A stretch of 64,000 nt of DNA from the NCBI RefSeq assembly GCF_000328475.2, contig NC_026479.1:1302001-1366000 (forward strand), read 5' to 3'. Both the position numbers and the translations under genes were made by a program. Under the pieces are notes generated by a model. The model was not told the DNA's origin and did not search any database. It was given only the letters and a program-made list of their open reading frames with translations. Positions 1 to 8,943 of the stretch are shown piece after piece. Position 1 is the first letter of the stretch; each line of letters starts with the position of its first letter. Origin of the DNA: Mycosarcoma maydis. Taxonomy: Eukaryota > Basidiomycota > Ustilaginomycetes > Ustilaginales.

Positions 1-1629
1 GTTAGCATCGACGCCGGTTGTGTAGAGGGCCCAGAGATGTTTAGGCATGAACTTGCGGTCTACGACGACCTGGTAGTTGAACTCTTGGAACCACTTGTCG
101 CTCATGACCATGAAGCCCTTATCGTTACCGACACCCGCTTCGCCCCACGAGTTCTCGACGCGGTACCTCTCCACTTTACCTGTGCGCTCATCGATGTGCA
201 CCGCAGTGATCACCATAGCGTGCGTCATGGATGATTCGCCCAGCTCGATCCGCTGTGCCTTGGTCAGGCCGAGGCTGATGTTGAAGGCGTCTTGGTAGCC
301 AAACAGCGCGGGATCCATGATGCCAGATGTCTTATCGGAGAATTGGCCCACGTCACATCCGAAGAAGACCGGGTGTCCCGCTTTGATCGAGTTGACGACC
401 GCCGCGCGCATCACGTCCACAGTGGTGTTGACGTAGCTGATCGGGGTACCTTCCCAGACGTTGCCGAGACGCTCGACGGTGATCAGCCTGTCAGCGGGAT
501 GGCGCGGATCGTGGATGAGCGAGCAACGCGTCTTGTGATCGAACGTGCCCGTGTACTCGGCCAAGAAGCGTTTTGGCGTCGAGCGGATCGTGACAAACTT
601 GCCATTCTTGTTGCGGTAGTTGTAGCTGAACTCTTGATCGGGTTGAGGCGGAGTTCCGAGCGAGATGACAAGCAGACGGTAGACTTCTTCCATCTGCTCC
701 TCCTTGCGTGCACGCTGTGCCTGTCGTACAGCGTACCGGATCTCGTGCGTGCTGATCGATCCATGTTCCTGATGAGCCAAGTTGCCGAATTTGCGCTCAA
801 CGTCTTTCTTGATCTGTCGCAGCTCAAGCGTGTACTCGCGCAGCTTGAGCGTGACGAGCCAGTTGATCTGAGTCGAGTAGCTCGAGTTGTAGCTTTCGGG
901 GAACACAGACTTAGGCACCACACCATACTTCTCGAGGAGGTTGGCAACCATGTCCCACTGACCGCCGTCGTTGGTAGGAGCTGTCTTGAGGAATCCCACT
1001 ACACGCTGGTCGAGTGCTTCGTCGGCGAGCTCAATCATGTTTTCGAGGAAGTAGTTGGATTTCTCCAACTTGTCCCAGAAGCTAAGATAGCTCTGCGAAA
1101 GTTCGAATTCGTCCAGCTCAAGCACTTTGGCTGCTTGGTGACGGATGACGTTGCAAGTGGCGAACAACCAACATCGACCCGAGCTCTTCTGGTTGACTAC
1201 GGGTTTGACTTCGTAGGGGATGGCGTGCGAGAAGATGTGTGCGCACGAGATCTCCACATCACGCTTGTGCAGGCTGGCACTGATAGCGGCATTGTGTAGC
1301 GTCATCTGTGCCAATCGCGCCGACTGAGTCGCCAGCGCTGAGTCCTGCCAGTCAGGGATGGCTTGGAGCGAGATACCGGCTTGACGTTCAACGATCGAGC
1401 TTGAGGCGGCCGCAGCCCCGCCAAAGCGCTGAAGAGTCTCGGCCTGAATGCGCGCGAGGCGATCAGCCGCATGGTGGTTAATGATGCTTGAGCCTTGAGC
1501 ATGTGTGCGAGATGTGTCAGATCTGACCGTGTACTTGGCCTTCTCGTTCAAAGTCTCGCTGTTGCTCGACGAGCTCGACGATAGATAAGCCGGTTTGTCA
1601 GCGACGGGCTTGGATGCGGATGATCCCAT
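1..1629 (-). CDS. BLH1: bleomycin hydrolase (peptidase C1B), 3' end cut by window edge
   Basis: Cytosolic papain-type cysteine aminopeptidase of the bleomycin hydrolase/Lap3 family, which forms hexameric barrels and trims peptides and thiolactones. The frame is open from an ATG at 1629 to the window edge (543 codons). The catalytic Cys lies in GRCWLFA (about residue 153), the His in MTHAMVI (about 470) and the Asn in ENSWGEAG (about 493). The family signatures SYLSFWDKLEKSN and DGGQWDMVANLLEKYG are present. The visible C-terminal part reads DRKFMPKHLWALY; the family usually ends about 15-20 residues later, so little is missing. The N-terminus is longer than in yeast by some tens of Ser/Ala-rich residues and begins MGSS, a possible N-myristoylation context (inference). 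Identification is firm; the exact in vivo substrate is not visible. Confidence 0.93.
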   Translation of the reverse strand, partial: MGSSASKPVADKPAYLSSSSSSNSETLNEKAKYTVRSDTSRTHAQGSSIINHHAADRLARIQAETLQRFGGAAAASSSIVERQAGISLQAIPDWQDSALATQSARLAQMTLHNAAISASLHKRDVEISCAHIFSHAIPYEVKPVVNQKSSGRCWLFATCNVIRHQAAKVLELDEFELSQSYLSFWDKLEKSNYFLENMIELADEALDQRVVGFLKTAPTNDGGQWDMVANLLEKYGVVPKSVFPESYNSSYSTQINWLVTLKLREYTLELRQIKKDVERKFGNLAHQEHGSISTHEIRYAVRQAQRARKEEQMEEVYRLLVISLGTPPQPDQEFSYNYRNKNGKFVTIRSTPKRFLAEYTGTFDHKTRCSLIHDPRHPADRLITVERLGNVWEGTPISYVNTTVDVMRAAVVNSIKAGHPVFFGCDVGQFSDKTSGIMDPALFGYQDAFNISLGLTKAQRIELGESSMTHAMVITAVHIDERTGKVERYRVENSWGEAGVGNDKGFMVMSDKWFQEFNYQVVVDRKFMPKHLWALYTTGVDAN

Positions 1630-2419
1630 GGCTGTCTTTCGCGCGTGTGTATGTGTGGTGGTGTTGCACGTGTCTTGGTGTTGCTTCTACGGTTGCGCGG
1701 TGTCTAGAAGGACGGGGCGTGTTCGAGGCAGATGGGTGTCGATCTGATGGTGTGTGGGACACAAAGCGGATGGGGTTGATCCGATAAGCTCAAGTAAGTT
1801 GAGGCAAGCTGAGCTGGCCACGTCGGTAATTCACCTTGCCGACGGCATGCACGCCCTGCATATTCGACCTGATAACGGAAAGGTCCACATCGAGATCAAT
1901 CGAGGAATCGCAAATCGGGAAACAGATCTACAAAAATGAGAGTCGCACTCTCGTGATTCGCGATTGTTTCAGCCACCTTAATTCAATTTTCACGATTCAC
2001 GATTCGTGATTTGGTGATAATTGTGATGGATTAGACGAAAGCACGACAGATATCTTTCCGTCGAATGATGCTGTCACCGCCGAATATGTAGTGGCTCAGT
2101 GCGAGAGAGAGAAGAGCTAAGGCAGAGAGGCGAATCCCAATTCGGGCTCAGGCAGCCTAATGCGGGCTCAGTGCGCTTGATCAGCAACCTTGCTGCCCAG
2201 ACGCCTTGATGCTAACTTAGTTACGGGTCAAAGCAGCTTCCGACGTCCTGTCTCGCTCTTCCTGTCCCTTCTCACGCTTGTGCTCTGAATGTGTTCCGTC
2301 ACACCTTCTTTCGTAGACAATTTGTGCGCAGAGACGTGCATGTTGAACGCAACGCAATTATGTACAGGATGCAGACACAAATGCTAGCAAGAGAATCATT
2401 CGCGTTAGCGTGCTTTAAA
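1630..2419. other. intergenic: BLH1 promoter and SER3 3' flank
   Basis: No gene is seen. It holds the upstream region of the bleomycin hydrolase gene and the downstream region of the phosphoglycerate dehydrogenase gene, both on the minus strand. At 1989-2012 there is a run of the dispersed CACG/CGTG heptamer (units of ATTCACG followed by ATTCGTG), and a weaker copy near 1951-1966. Confidence 0.7.
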
Positions 2420-3898
2420 TCACGACAGTAGACGGGTCAGAATGTTGGCATCGGTCTTGGAGATACGATCGTAAATCTCGCGGATGTCGTTTTCGGACAC
2501 ACCACTGATGTCGGCCAAAAGGTATGCAGTTGCTTTGTAGGAATCCGAGTGTTGCTTGTCGACGTTGAATGATCCAAGGATCTCGTTGACCGCGCGCAGA
2601 GAACCGGGCTGGTTCTGATGGACGTAGCAAATACGAATCACACGCGAATCCGCTTCGGTGATTGCACGGAGGTCGACCTCGGGGAAGTTGACGGCACCCA
2701 CCGAACCACCGTAGTTGATGTAGCGGATCAAGGCGTCTGAGACCTCGATACCGATCATTCGTTGCGCCTCCTCGGTACTGCCTCCGATGTGTGGAGTCAG
2801 CATTACATTGGGCATCTGGCAAAGCTCCGAAGCCCAGCTATTGAGCTCGTTTGAGAAGGTACCGGGCCCCGAGGCAGCGGGCTCCTTAGGGAACACATCG
2901 ACGGCGGCACCAGCCAAGTGGCCGGATCGGAGACCCTCAACGAGAGCAGGAATGTCGACAACGCTACCTCTTGCGTTGTTGATGAGGTAGGCACCCTTCT
3001 TCATCGCCTCGATCTGCTCTTTGCGGATCATGTTCTTGGTCTCGGGCAGCTCGGGTACGTGCAACGAGACAAAGTCGGCGGTGCTGAGCAGCTCGTTGAG
3101 AGTGGATACTTGCCTGGCAGATCCGAGAGGCATGAGCGGCACAACGTCGTAGTAGATGACGTGCATGCCCATGGCCTCGGCGAGAACAGAGAGCTGTGAT
3201 CCAATGTGGCCGTAGCCGACAATACCAAGGATTTTGCCTCGAACCTCGTAGCAGCCCTTGGACACCTTGTTCCAGGTTCCAGATCGCATCTCATTAACAC
3301 GATCGCCCAGCTGTCGCGAAAGGCTGATCATCTCACCGATCACGAGCTCGGCTACGGATCGCGAATTAGCAAAGGGAGAGTTGAAGACAGCAACACCAGC
3401 CTTGGCCGCCGCCTCGAGGTCGACCTGATTGGTACCAATGCAGAAGCAGCCCACAACGAGCAGCTTGTGCGCAGCGCGGAACACTTTGGCGGTGAGCTTG
3501 GTTTTGCTGCGGATGCCGATGGCGTGGTACTGCCCGATGTTCTGGATGAGCTCCTCCTCGCTCCAAGCCTTGGTGTGGAAGTCGACCTGGTAGCCCTGCT
3601 CCTTTAGCATCTTGACTGCACCCTGCGAGACGTTCTCGAGCAAGAGGATGCGGATGTCACCCGTGTCGAACGGCGTCAAGAGACGCGGAGCGGAAAGCGG
3701 TACCGACTGTGAGGCAGCGCGGACTCGAGCGCCAGTTGGCGAGAAGGAAGCGGGAGGCGAAGTGGAAGAGTGAATCGAGGTGCCATTAGACAGACGTTGA
3801 GCACCCGCCTGCGCTGCCATCATGGCGGAGAAGGAGCCAGCGTGGGCGGGCGGCGAGAAGCCAGCTCGGTGAAAAGCTTGTCCGTGTGTCTCTGACAT
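2420..3898 (-). CDS. SER3: D-3-phosphoglycerate dehydrogenase
   Basis: First enzyme of serine biosynthesis: oxidises 3-phosphoglycerate to 3-phosphohydroxypyruvate with NAD+. The 492-aa protein starts at an ATG and has a Ser/Ala-rich N-terminal extension of about 75 residues. The catalytic domain follows: substrate-domain signature VVGCFCIGTNQVDLEAA, Rossmann motif GYGHIGS (about residue 228), catalytic Arg in NNARGSVVD (about 308), and the HIGG histidine (about 367). A C-terminal ACT domain (RICYVHQNQPGSL onward, about 420-492) indicates allosteric control by serine, as in yeast Ser3/Ser33. No intron is needed. The downstream neighbour is BLH1 on the same strand; the upstream neighbour is divergent. 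Very confident. Confidence 0.96.
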   Translation of the reverse strand: MSETHGQAFHRAGFSPPAHAGSFSAMMAAQAGAQRLSNGTSIHSSTSPPASFSPTGARVRAASQSVPLSAPRLLTPFDTGDIRILLLENVSQGAVKMLKEQGYQVDFHTKAWSEEELIQNIGQYHAIGIRSKTKLTAKVFRAAHKLLVVGCFCIGTNQVDLEAAAKAGVAVFNSPFANSRSVAELVIGEMISLSRQLGDRVNEMRSGTWNKVSKGCYEVRGKILGIVGYGHIGSQLSVLAEAMGMHVIYYDVVPLMPLGSARQVSTLNELLSTADFVSLHVPELPETKNMIRKEQIEAMKKGAYLINNARGSVVDIPALVEGLRSGHLAGAAVDVFPKEPAASGPGTFSNELNSWASELCQMPNVMLTPHIGGSTEEAQRMIGIEVSDALIRYINYGGSVGAVNFPEVDLRAITEADSRVIRICYVHQNQPGSLRAVNEILGSFNVDKQHSDSYKATAYLLADISGVSENDIREIYDRISKTDANILTRLLS

Positions 3899-5167
3899 TT
3901 TCTTGTGTGGGAATGGATATGGACGAGGAAAGTCCGATGTCCAATAGAGAAGGTAGAGATGGTGGTGAGAGGAGAAAGTGTAAAGTCCGTGTGCTGAGCA
4001 AAGTTAAGCGCTTATGTCCAGCTGCAGAAGAATCACGAATGTGCTTGAGCCTGCCTCTACAGGCGCAATTCGCCTCCTCTCACGCAGAAGAACCAATCGT
4101 GAATGAGATCTGTATAGGCAGGTAACTGTGTGTGTGACTCTGATCTAAACGGGTTCTTCCAAAATGACCAAAAATTATCAAGTCGCGAATCCCTCAGATT
4201 CACAGACCAACTCACGACTAGTGTGAGTGTGCGAGGCTTGCTTGCTTTCGCCTTGCCCGTGCACTTTTGGCTTGCCCTCCCACGAATTCGACAGTAATAG
4301 GTACGAGTGAGGCCACCAAACTTCGATGCTGAATAGACGAAGCTGGTCTGCTAGGGCAATGCGAAAGACGAAGGATTTTGCGGTGACAACGCATATGTCA
4401 AACAAGTGGAATGGCTAGCTAAGCAAGGAATCAAAAAAGTTGTTCTGGTGGCAAGCAAGTGACTCGAGCGTTCACAGCAGAATCTGCACGTTGTCTTCAG
4501 ACTTGCAGATTTTTGCATCCCTATCACGCCTTTCTTCGTCGCAGGCATCTTGGCATCAAAGATCGGGAACTAGAATCCTATGCTTTATCTCGATTTGAAC
4601 GATCGGTGTATGGTCTAACACAACACAGTGCGAAAATCGCCACGTGCGCCACGCCGCCCAACTCGTGACTCACGACTCACGACTGTGATTCGTGATTCTG
4701 ATTCATGATTCGTGATGCACGATTGCGTTTGGCCACTCACCATCTGTCAGGTTGCGCCTTGCAAGCTCTGCACGATCCCTACTCGTGATGGTGTACTATG
4801 CCCGTTTGTGTTACCAAAATTGCTGTTCAAAGAGACCATGAGGTATCGCACGAGTTGCTTCCATCTACCAGCTCGACTCCCAAGTATGCTTTTGCACATG
4901 CCTCGGCCCAGACACCCCGAGGTGGGCTCTGATGACATTATCGTATCTGGAAGCGATCCGAGCGTAGCGCTGTATTAATGGTAGAGCCAATTCACGATTC
5001 TATTCGTCGATCAGGGTGGGTGCGCGGCAAACCAAACAATAGAACGCGATGAGCTCTCTGACACAAACTCTCCCTCCCCTCCTGAGTCCCATCTTTCTTA
5101 TCCCCCATTGGCTCAAGGAATTTTCTATGCCTCATCACCACACCACCATCATCCAGTATTACTAGAC
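3899..5167. other. intergenic: divergent upstream region, heptamer cluster
   Basis: No convincing gene. It separates SER3 (minus) from the F-box-like gene (plus). At 4661-4734 there is a dense run of CGTGACT, CACGACT, CGTGATT and related 7-bp units, the same dispersed element seen elsewhere in the window. Short open frames here have no recognisable features. Confidence 0.6.
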
Positions 5168-6493
5168 ATGAGCGGTATTTCTCGTCTTCTCCGCTGGGCG
5201 CCATTTTTGTGGGCTGCCTGTAAGCTTACCAACAGCTCAGGTGGGACTCGCCGACCAAAAACGCTCTGTAATCAATCCGGAGTTGGGGGTCTCGCTGGTC
5301 CTATCGAGTTCCTCCATACGCTGAGCTTTCCTGCTCGTACTGTCGTTCTGCAAGCTCACCGTCCTAGTCAGGTGAACACACCGACTCATTCACGCTCTCC
5401 GGATTCAACTCTATCCGAAGATTTATTCGCCTCAAAAATTGATAGAGAAAGCCCGGGTTGGCTCGCTCGGACTCTTCTGCGCACTCGTAGACCTCTTGTC
5501 TACGAGGGCTGGCAATGGGAGAATCCGCACAGGCTTCCCATTCGCCTGGCTCATAGAGCTTTCTCGACCTCAAGGCTGATACTTAATCATGCCAGGAGCG
5601 CTTTCGTTACTGAGCCGCTTCCAGCTGAGCTTCAGTTGGGTATCATGCTCGCCGTGCGCCATCCTGTTCGCAGATCTGGCAGTTTCAGTGAAGCGGACAT
5701 CCTCTTGGTCTGCAGGGTCTGGAACGCACTTCATCGAAGACACTTCTGGGAGAAGCGTTGGCTCAATATCAGGCCCAGGTCAGCTAATTGGGCCTCCATT
5801 GGAGATCGTATAAAGGCGCTGGTTAGAAATGCCGATGTGATCCACAACGTCAAGCTTGATGGCGTGCTGACCGACATTCTTCCAACTTCGCTCGAAGATA
5901 CTGTTCGCCAATGTCCCGACTTTGCCGAACTGGCTACCTGCAATGTTCAAAGAATAAAGATAGGAAAGCTGGACAACCTCAACGAGCTACTTCTGAAGCA
6001 GATATTGCTTTTCCATCAGGATAAAATCCGGCACTTCGAGTTTCGAGTCGGTGATTCAGTCTTGTTCCTTGGTCGAAGTTCTCTGTTTGCTGGGTCAGTA
6101 CTGCTACTGCCCAATATTCGAAGAGTGACAGTAGACATGAGCGAGGCCAATCCGGCTGATTATCTAGAGGAAATGATTAGTGGTAGCGCCGGCCAGGTCT
6201 CATTCTTCATCGCCGAGCTCGTTGGAAGACAAAACATGGTTCGGCCACGACAGGTTGAGATTCGGCTTGTTTTCCATCCCAAATCCGTCGAGGCATCGCG
6301 ACCAGAACTCACAGGAGCCCACATTCTGCTTGCCGCTCAGATATGTGATTTTACCAGGGAGAAGCTGAAGAATGTGGCAGGGCTCGATCTGGTTGTCTCT
6401 TTCCAGGCTCCTTTCAGGAAACAAGTCGCACTTGACCTGGCTGTCCTGCGCACCTGGGCTAGAGAGAACAGCATCTTGTTGATAAACACCTAG
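5168..6493 (+). CDS. hypothetical F-box-like protein
   Basis: A 441-aa reading frame from the first ATG (5168); the open frame extends upstream but only with a TTG. At about residues 151-200 there is an F-box-like pattern: LPAELQLGIM, then SEADILLVCRVWNALHR and FWEKRW, which matches the LPxE...L..VC+.W..L.....W layout of basidiomycete F-box domains. If real, it would recruit substrates to an SCF ubiquitin ligase. The C-terminal half has leucine-spaced segments but no repeat I can name. The first 20 residues are hydrophobic but not a clear signal peptide. It sits directly next to the secreted-protein cluster but in the opposite orientation. The N-terminal 140 residues are low in recognisable structure, so the true start could be further in. 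Confidence 0.55.
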   Translation: MSGISRLLRWAPFLWAACKLTNSSGGTRRPKTLCNQSGVGGLAGPIEFLHTLSFPARTVVLQAHRPSQVNTPTHSRSPDSTLSEDLFASKIDRESPGWLARTLLRTRRPLVYEGWQWENPHRLPIRLAHRAFSTSRLILNHARSAFVTEPLPAELQLGIMLAVRHPVRRSGSFSEADILLVCRVWNALHRRHFWEKRWLNIRPRSANWASIGDRIKALVRNADVIHNVKLDGVLTDILPTSLEDTVRQCPDFAELATCNVQRIKIGKLDNLNELLLKQILLFHQDKIRHFEFRVGDSVLFLGRSSLFAGSVLLLPNIRRVTVDMSEANPADYLEEMISGSAGQVSFFIAELVGRQNMVRPRQVEIRLVFHPKSVEASRPELTGAHILLAAQICDFTREKLKNVAGLDLVVSFQAPFRKQVALDLAVLRTWARENSILLINT

Positions 6494-6710
6494 CTGTAAC
6501 ACAAACTTCCAAACTGGACATAAACATCCGAGTTGGACACATTCAACGTCTGAGGAGCTGTATCAAAGGCTATTTGGAATTTCAATCTACAGTGACTTTC
6601 GTGATTCACGATTCACAATTCGTGACTCAAAGAAAGGGACCCACGGATAAGCACGGATGTGCGAGAGAGCCATGCACGCTGGGCTACGGGCTGCGCTGAA
6701 ATTTGTTAAC

Positions 6711-8447
6711 TTAGGGCAGATGTCTTTGAGCAAAATGAAAATGGGAGTCCCTCAGACCCGGAATGTTGCGTTCGTTCAACTTTCTCCAGCTGTTCAACGA
6801 AATATGGAAGAGCCCGATCGCATCAAGTTCCCGTGCTGCCACTCTATGGCCTGAGATCATGGTCCTTCCGAATTTCCAAATCGACAGAACCTGCCTCGTA
6901 TGTTGTTTCAGCCAGGCCAGAGTCTGGTGATAAGCGAGCATGTAAGTCTCCCCTGTGTCGAGCGTCCAGATTTTTACTTGACGCCTGGAGCGGAAAGCTT
7001 GTCCCATCTTCTCACCCAGTTGATACATTTCGTCTTCAGTGAGCTCGATTGGTGCAAATGCTGTTTCAGGGAGGCCTGCCTCCTCATGTAACTTCCGCAC
7101 CAAGTCAAATACCTCCGGGGTCTCTTTGTAGTTATAAATATGAAAAGCTTGGTCGACCGGATAAGTACTCAGCAGTGCATTTGCATCATATTGGGATGGG
7201 TTCGAAGCAGAGCCTTCGAGGACAGTAGGATTGACCCAGCGTTCCTCACCTTGTATCTTGTCGTCGACCCTTTGGATCTCCTCGTCGCTCATCCCGATGA
7301 TTCTGAGTTTCATACCCAATGTAGGCATCTTTAGGGATCGTCGCACTGTGATCCAGTAGCTTCCGGCATGTTCAGGCTGCTCTCCAAGATTTCGGTACTG
7401 GGCGACCCTTGCAGAGTAGAAACCGTGCAAAAAAAGGCTCGTAAGAGGCCTCTGTGAATCAAATGCAGACAACAGTTGCGGCTCTCCGAGTTGCCACACT
7501 CCGACATATCCAGGTCCGTTTCCATAGGCTAGGAACCAGGACGTGCGGACATAGCTGACTAAAAGGCGTTTCGGTCCTGTTGGGTGCGGCATAAGCATCA
7601 TTTTGGCGCTTTTTTTGTGCCAAAACGTGTTGATTGCAACTGAGTCTGGGTCGGTAGAACTGACTAGCGGATCGATTCGCTGCACTTGTGCGGTCTTGTG
7701 GTTCGTCTGCCCTCCGTCATACGGCCTGGACAGCAAATTAGCTATGAACTCGTCAACTGAAAGGTCTGGATGGTAGACCGTACGATAGAGGATGTCCGAG
7801 TAGAGTCTGGGATCAACGTAGACGTCAGGAAGTGCTTCATACGAAGATCCAGAACTGGTTTGTTCCTCGGATGAAGTGTCTTGTTGGGAAGTCGGATGTA
7901 CATTGTTGTTCACGTGTTGATCTGAGCCTAGTTCTGGAGTGGTGTCAAATTCTGATCTCGAAGCAAGCGGATCGAACTGAGAGTGCATCGAAGGGCTATA
8001 TCGAGCAGCCCATGCACCGGTCGAGGGCTCCACATAACCACTTGAGTGATGATCTGTTGCTCTAGATGAAACGAGAACGGAATCGGAAAGAGACGCTGGA
8101 TGGCTGATCCCAAGTGCCGAATGGATTTGAGCCTGGTTGGGCGGAGGATGCAGAGGCACAGATGGAGTGGTAAAAGGCTGAAAAGTTGGAGCGTGATAGG
8201 GGTCTGCACTTCCCATACGCGCATTTTGTTCTTGGACATGATTAGGAGATGCTCGGAGTGGCAGAATTTGGTGCAAGTCATGATTCGAATCCTGGACAAA
8301 GTCCCACAAGTATTGCTGCAACCATTCGGTGTCTTCAAAAGGAGGACTTGAGCCGCAACGGACCGGAAGAAGCAACAAGACAGCATAAGCGAGGATCATG
8401 GAGACCAATGTCCAATGAAGGCTCGCAGTCGTCATGCTTAACACCAT
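6711..8447 (-). CDS. secreted effector-family protein, large paralogue 1 (578 aa)
   Basis: Predicted secreted protein. The N-terminus has a hydrophobic stretch (LVSMILAYAVLLLL) followed by a polar, disordered region rich in His, Ser, Pro and Gln. Two folded segments follow: domain 1 from about residue 274 (FWHKKSAKMMLM ... VGVWQLG ... LFLHGFYSA) and domain 2 from about residue 465 (ELTEDEMYQLG ... TGETYMLAYHQTLAWLK ... LSIWKFG ... GLFHISLNSW). It ends with the family tail NIPGLRDSHF...LP. The same plan is found in the genes at 8944 and 11973. Unlike those two it has no DLNxLP motif after the signal peptide. Few cysteines. Function unknown; a role in the plant apoplast or host cell is inferred from secretion and clustering. 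Start could be the first or the fifth codon, both ATG. Confidence 0.82.
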   Translation of the reverse strand: MVLSMTTASLHWTLVSMILAYAVLLLLPVRCGSSPPFEDTEWLQQYLWDFVQDSNHDLHQILPLRASPNHVQEQNARMGSADPYHAPTFQPFTTPSVPLHPPPNQAQIHSALGISHPASLSDSVLVSSRATDHHSSGYVEPSTGAWAARYSPSMHSQFDPLASRSEFDTTPELGSDQHVNNNVHPTSQQDTSSEEQTSSGSSYEALPDVYVDPRLYSDILYRTVYHPDLSVDEFIANLLSRPYDGGQTNHKTAQVQRIDPLVSSTDPDSVAINTFWHKKSAKMMLMPHPTGPKRLLVSYVRTSWFLAYGNGPGYVGVWQLGEPQLLSAFDSQRPLTSLFLHGFYSARVAQYRNLGEQPEHAGSYWITVRRSLKMPTLGMKLRIIGMSDEEIQRVDDKIQGEERWVNPTVLEGSASNPSQYDANALLSTYPVDQAFHIYNYKETPEVFDLVRKLHEEAGLPETAFAPIELTEDEMYQLGEKMGQAFRSRRQVKIWTLDTGETYMLAYHQTLAWLKQHTRQVLSIWKFGRTMISGHRVAARELDAIGLFHISLNSWRKLNERNIPGLRDSHFHFAQRHLP

Positions 8448-8943
8448 TTAGAGCCTTTGCGTTATACCGGTCAGGTGATAAAAGGTAGTAAGAAGTTTTG
8501 ATTTTTTGGGGCACCTCTTAAGATGCTGTCGAGCAGACTTCCGCCATCCGCAGCGCGAGCAGGCAGCGTTCTGGTAATGTTTTCAGCGTTCAGAGTGCCA
8601 TACGAGTGCATGAGACGACTAGACTTCCTCTCAGATTCATTTGCAACTGCCGACATTCGAGGCTATATTGAATTATAGTGGCAAGCGACTACCGGGATAT
8701 ATTTGAGCCGATTAACTGCCGGTTCTGATGCCGAAATAGACGGGCTCGTTACCGCTGATGACGAGCTAGATGGGCTGTCTCATTCCGTGACATCACATTA
8801 TACATGTCTTCACACTGTCATGTGAATGGCGCGGGACTCCTCTGTCAGCCCTCGCACATTCAGAAGATCATGGTATCTATCCCGCAAGCCGAATGGCGGA
8901 TCTGTAAAAACGAATCATCGATTGATTGCAAGCAAGGACCATA
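8448..8943. other. intergenic between effector paralogues
   Basis: No gene seen. It contains the upstream region of the 578-aa paralogue and the 3' flank of the 641-aa paralogue. No convincing TATA element was found. Confidence 0.6.

Noticed and set aside
292..1299. 335-codon plus-strand open frame
   Set aside because: Starts at TTG and is antisense to the bleomycin hydrolase gene, whose catalytic residues are all intact; a shadow of GC-rich coding sequence.
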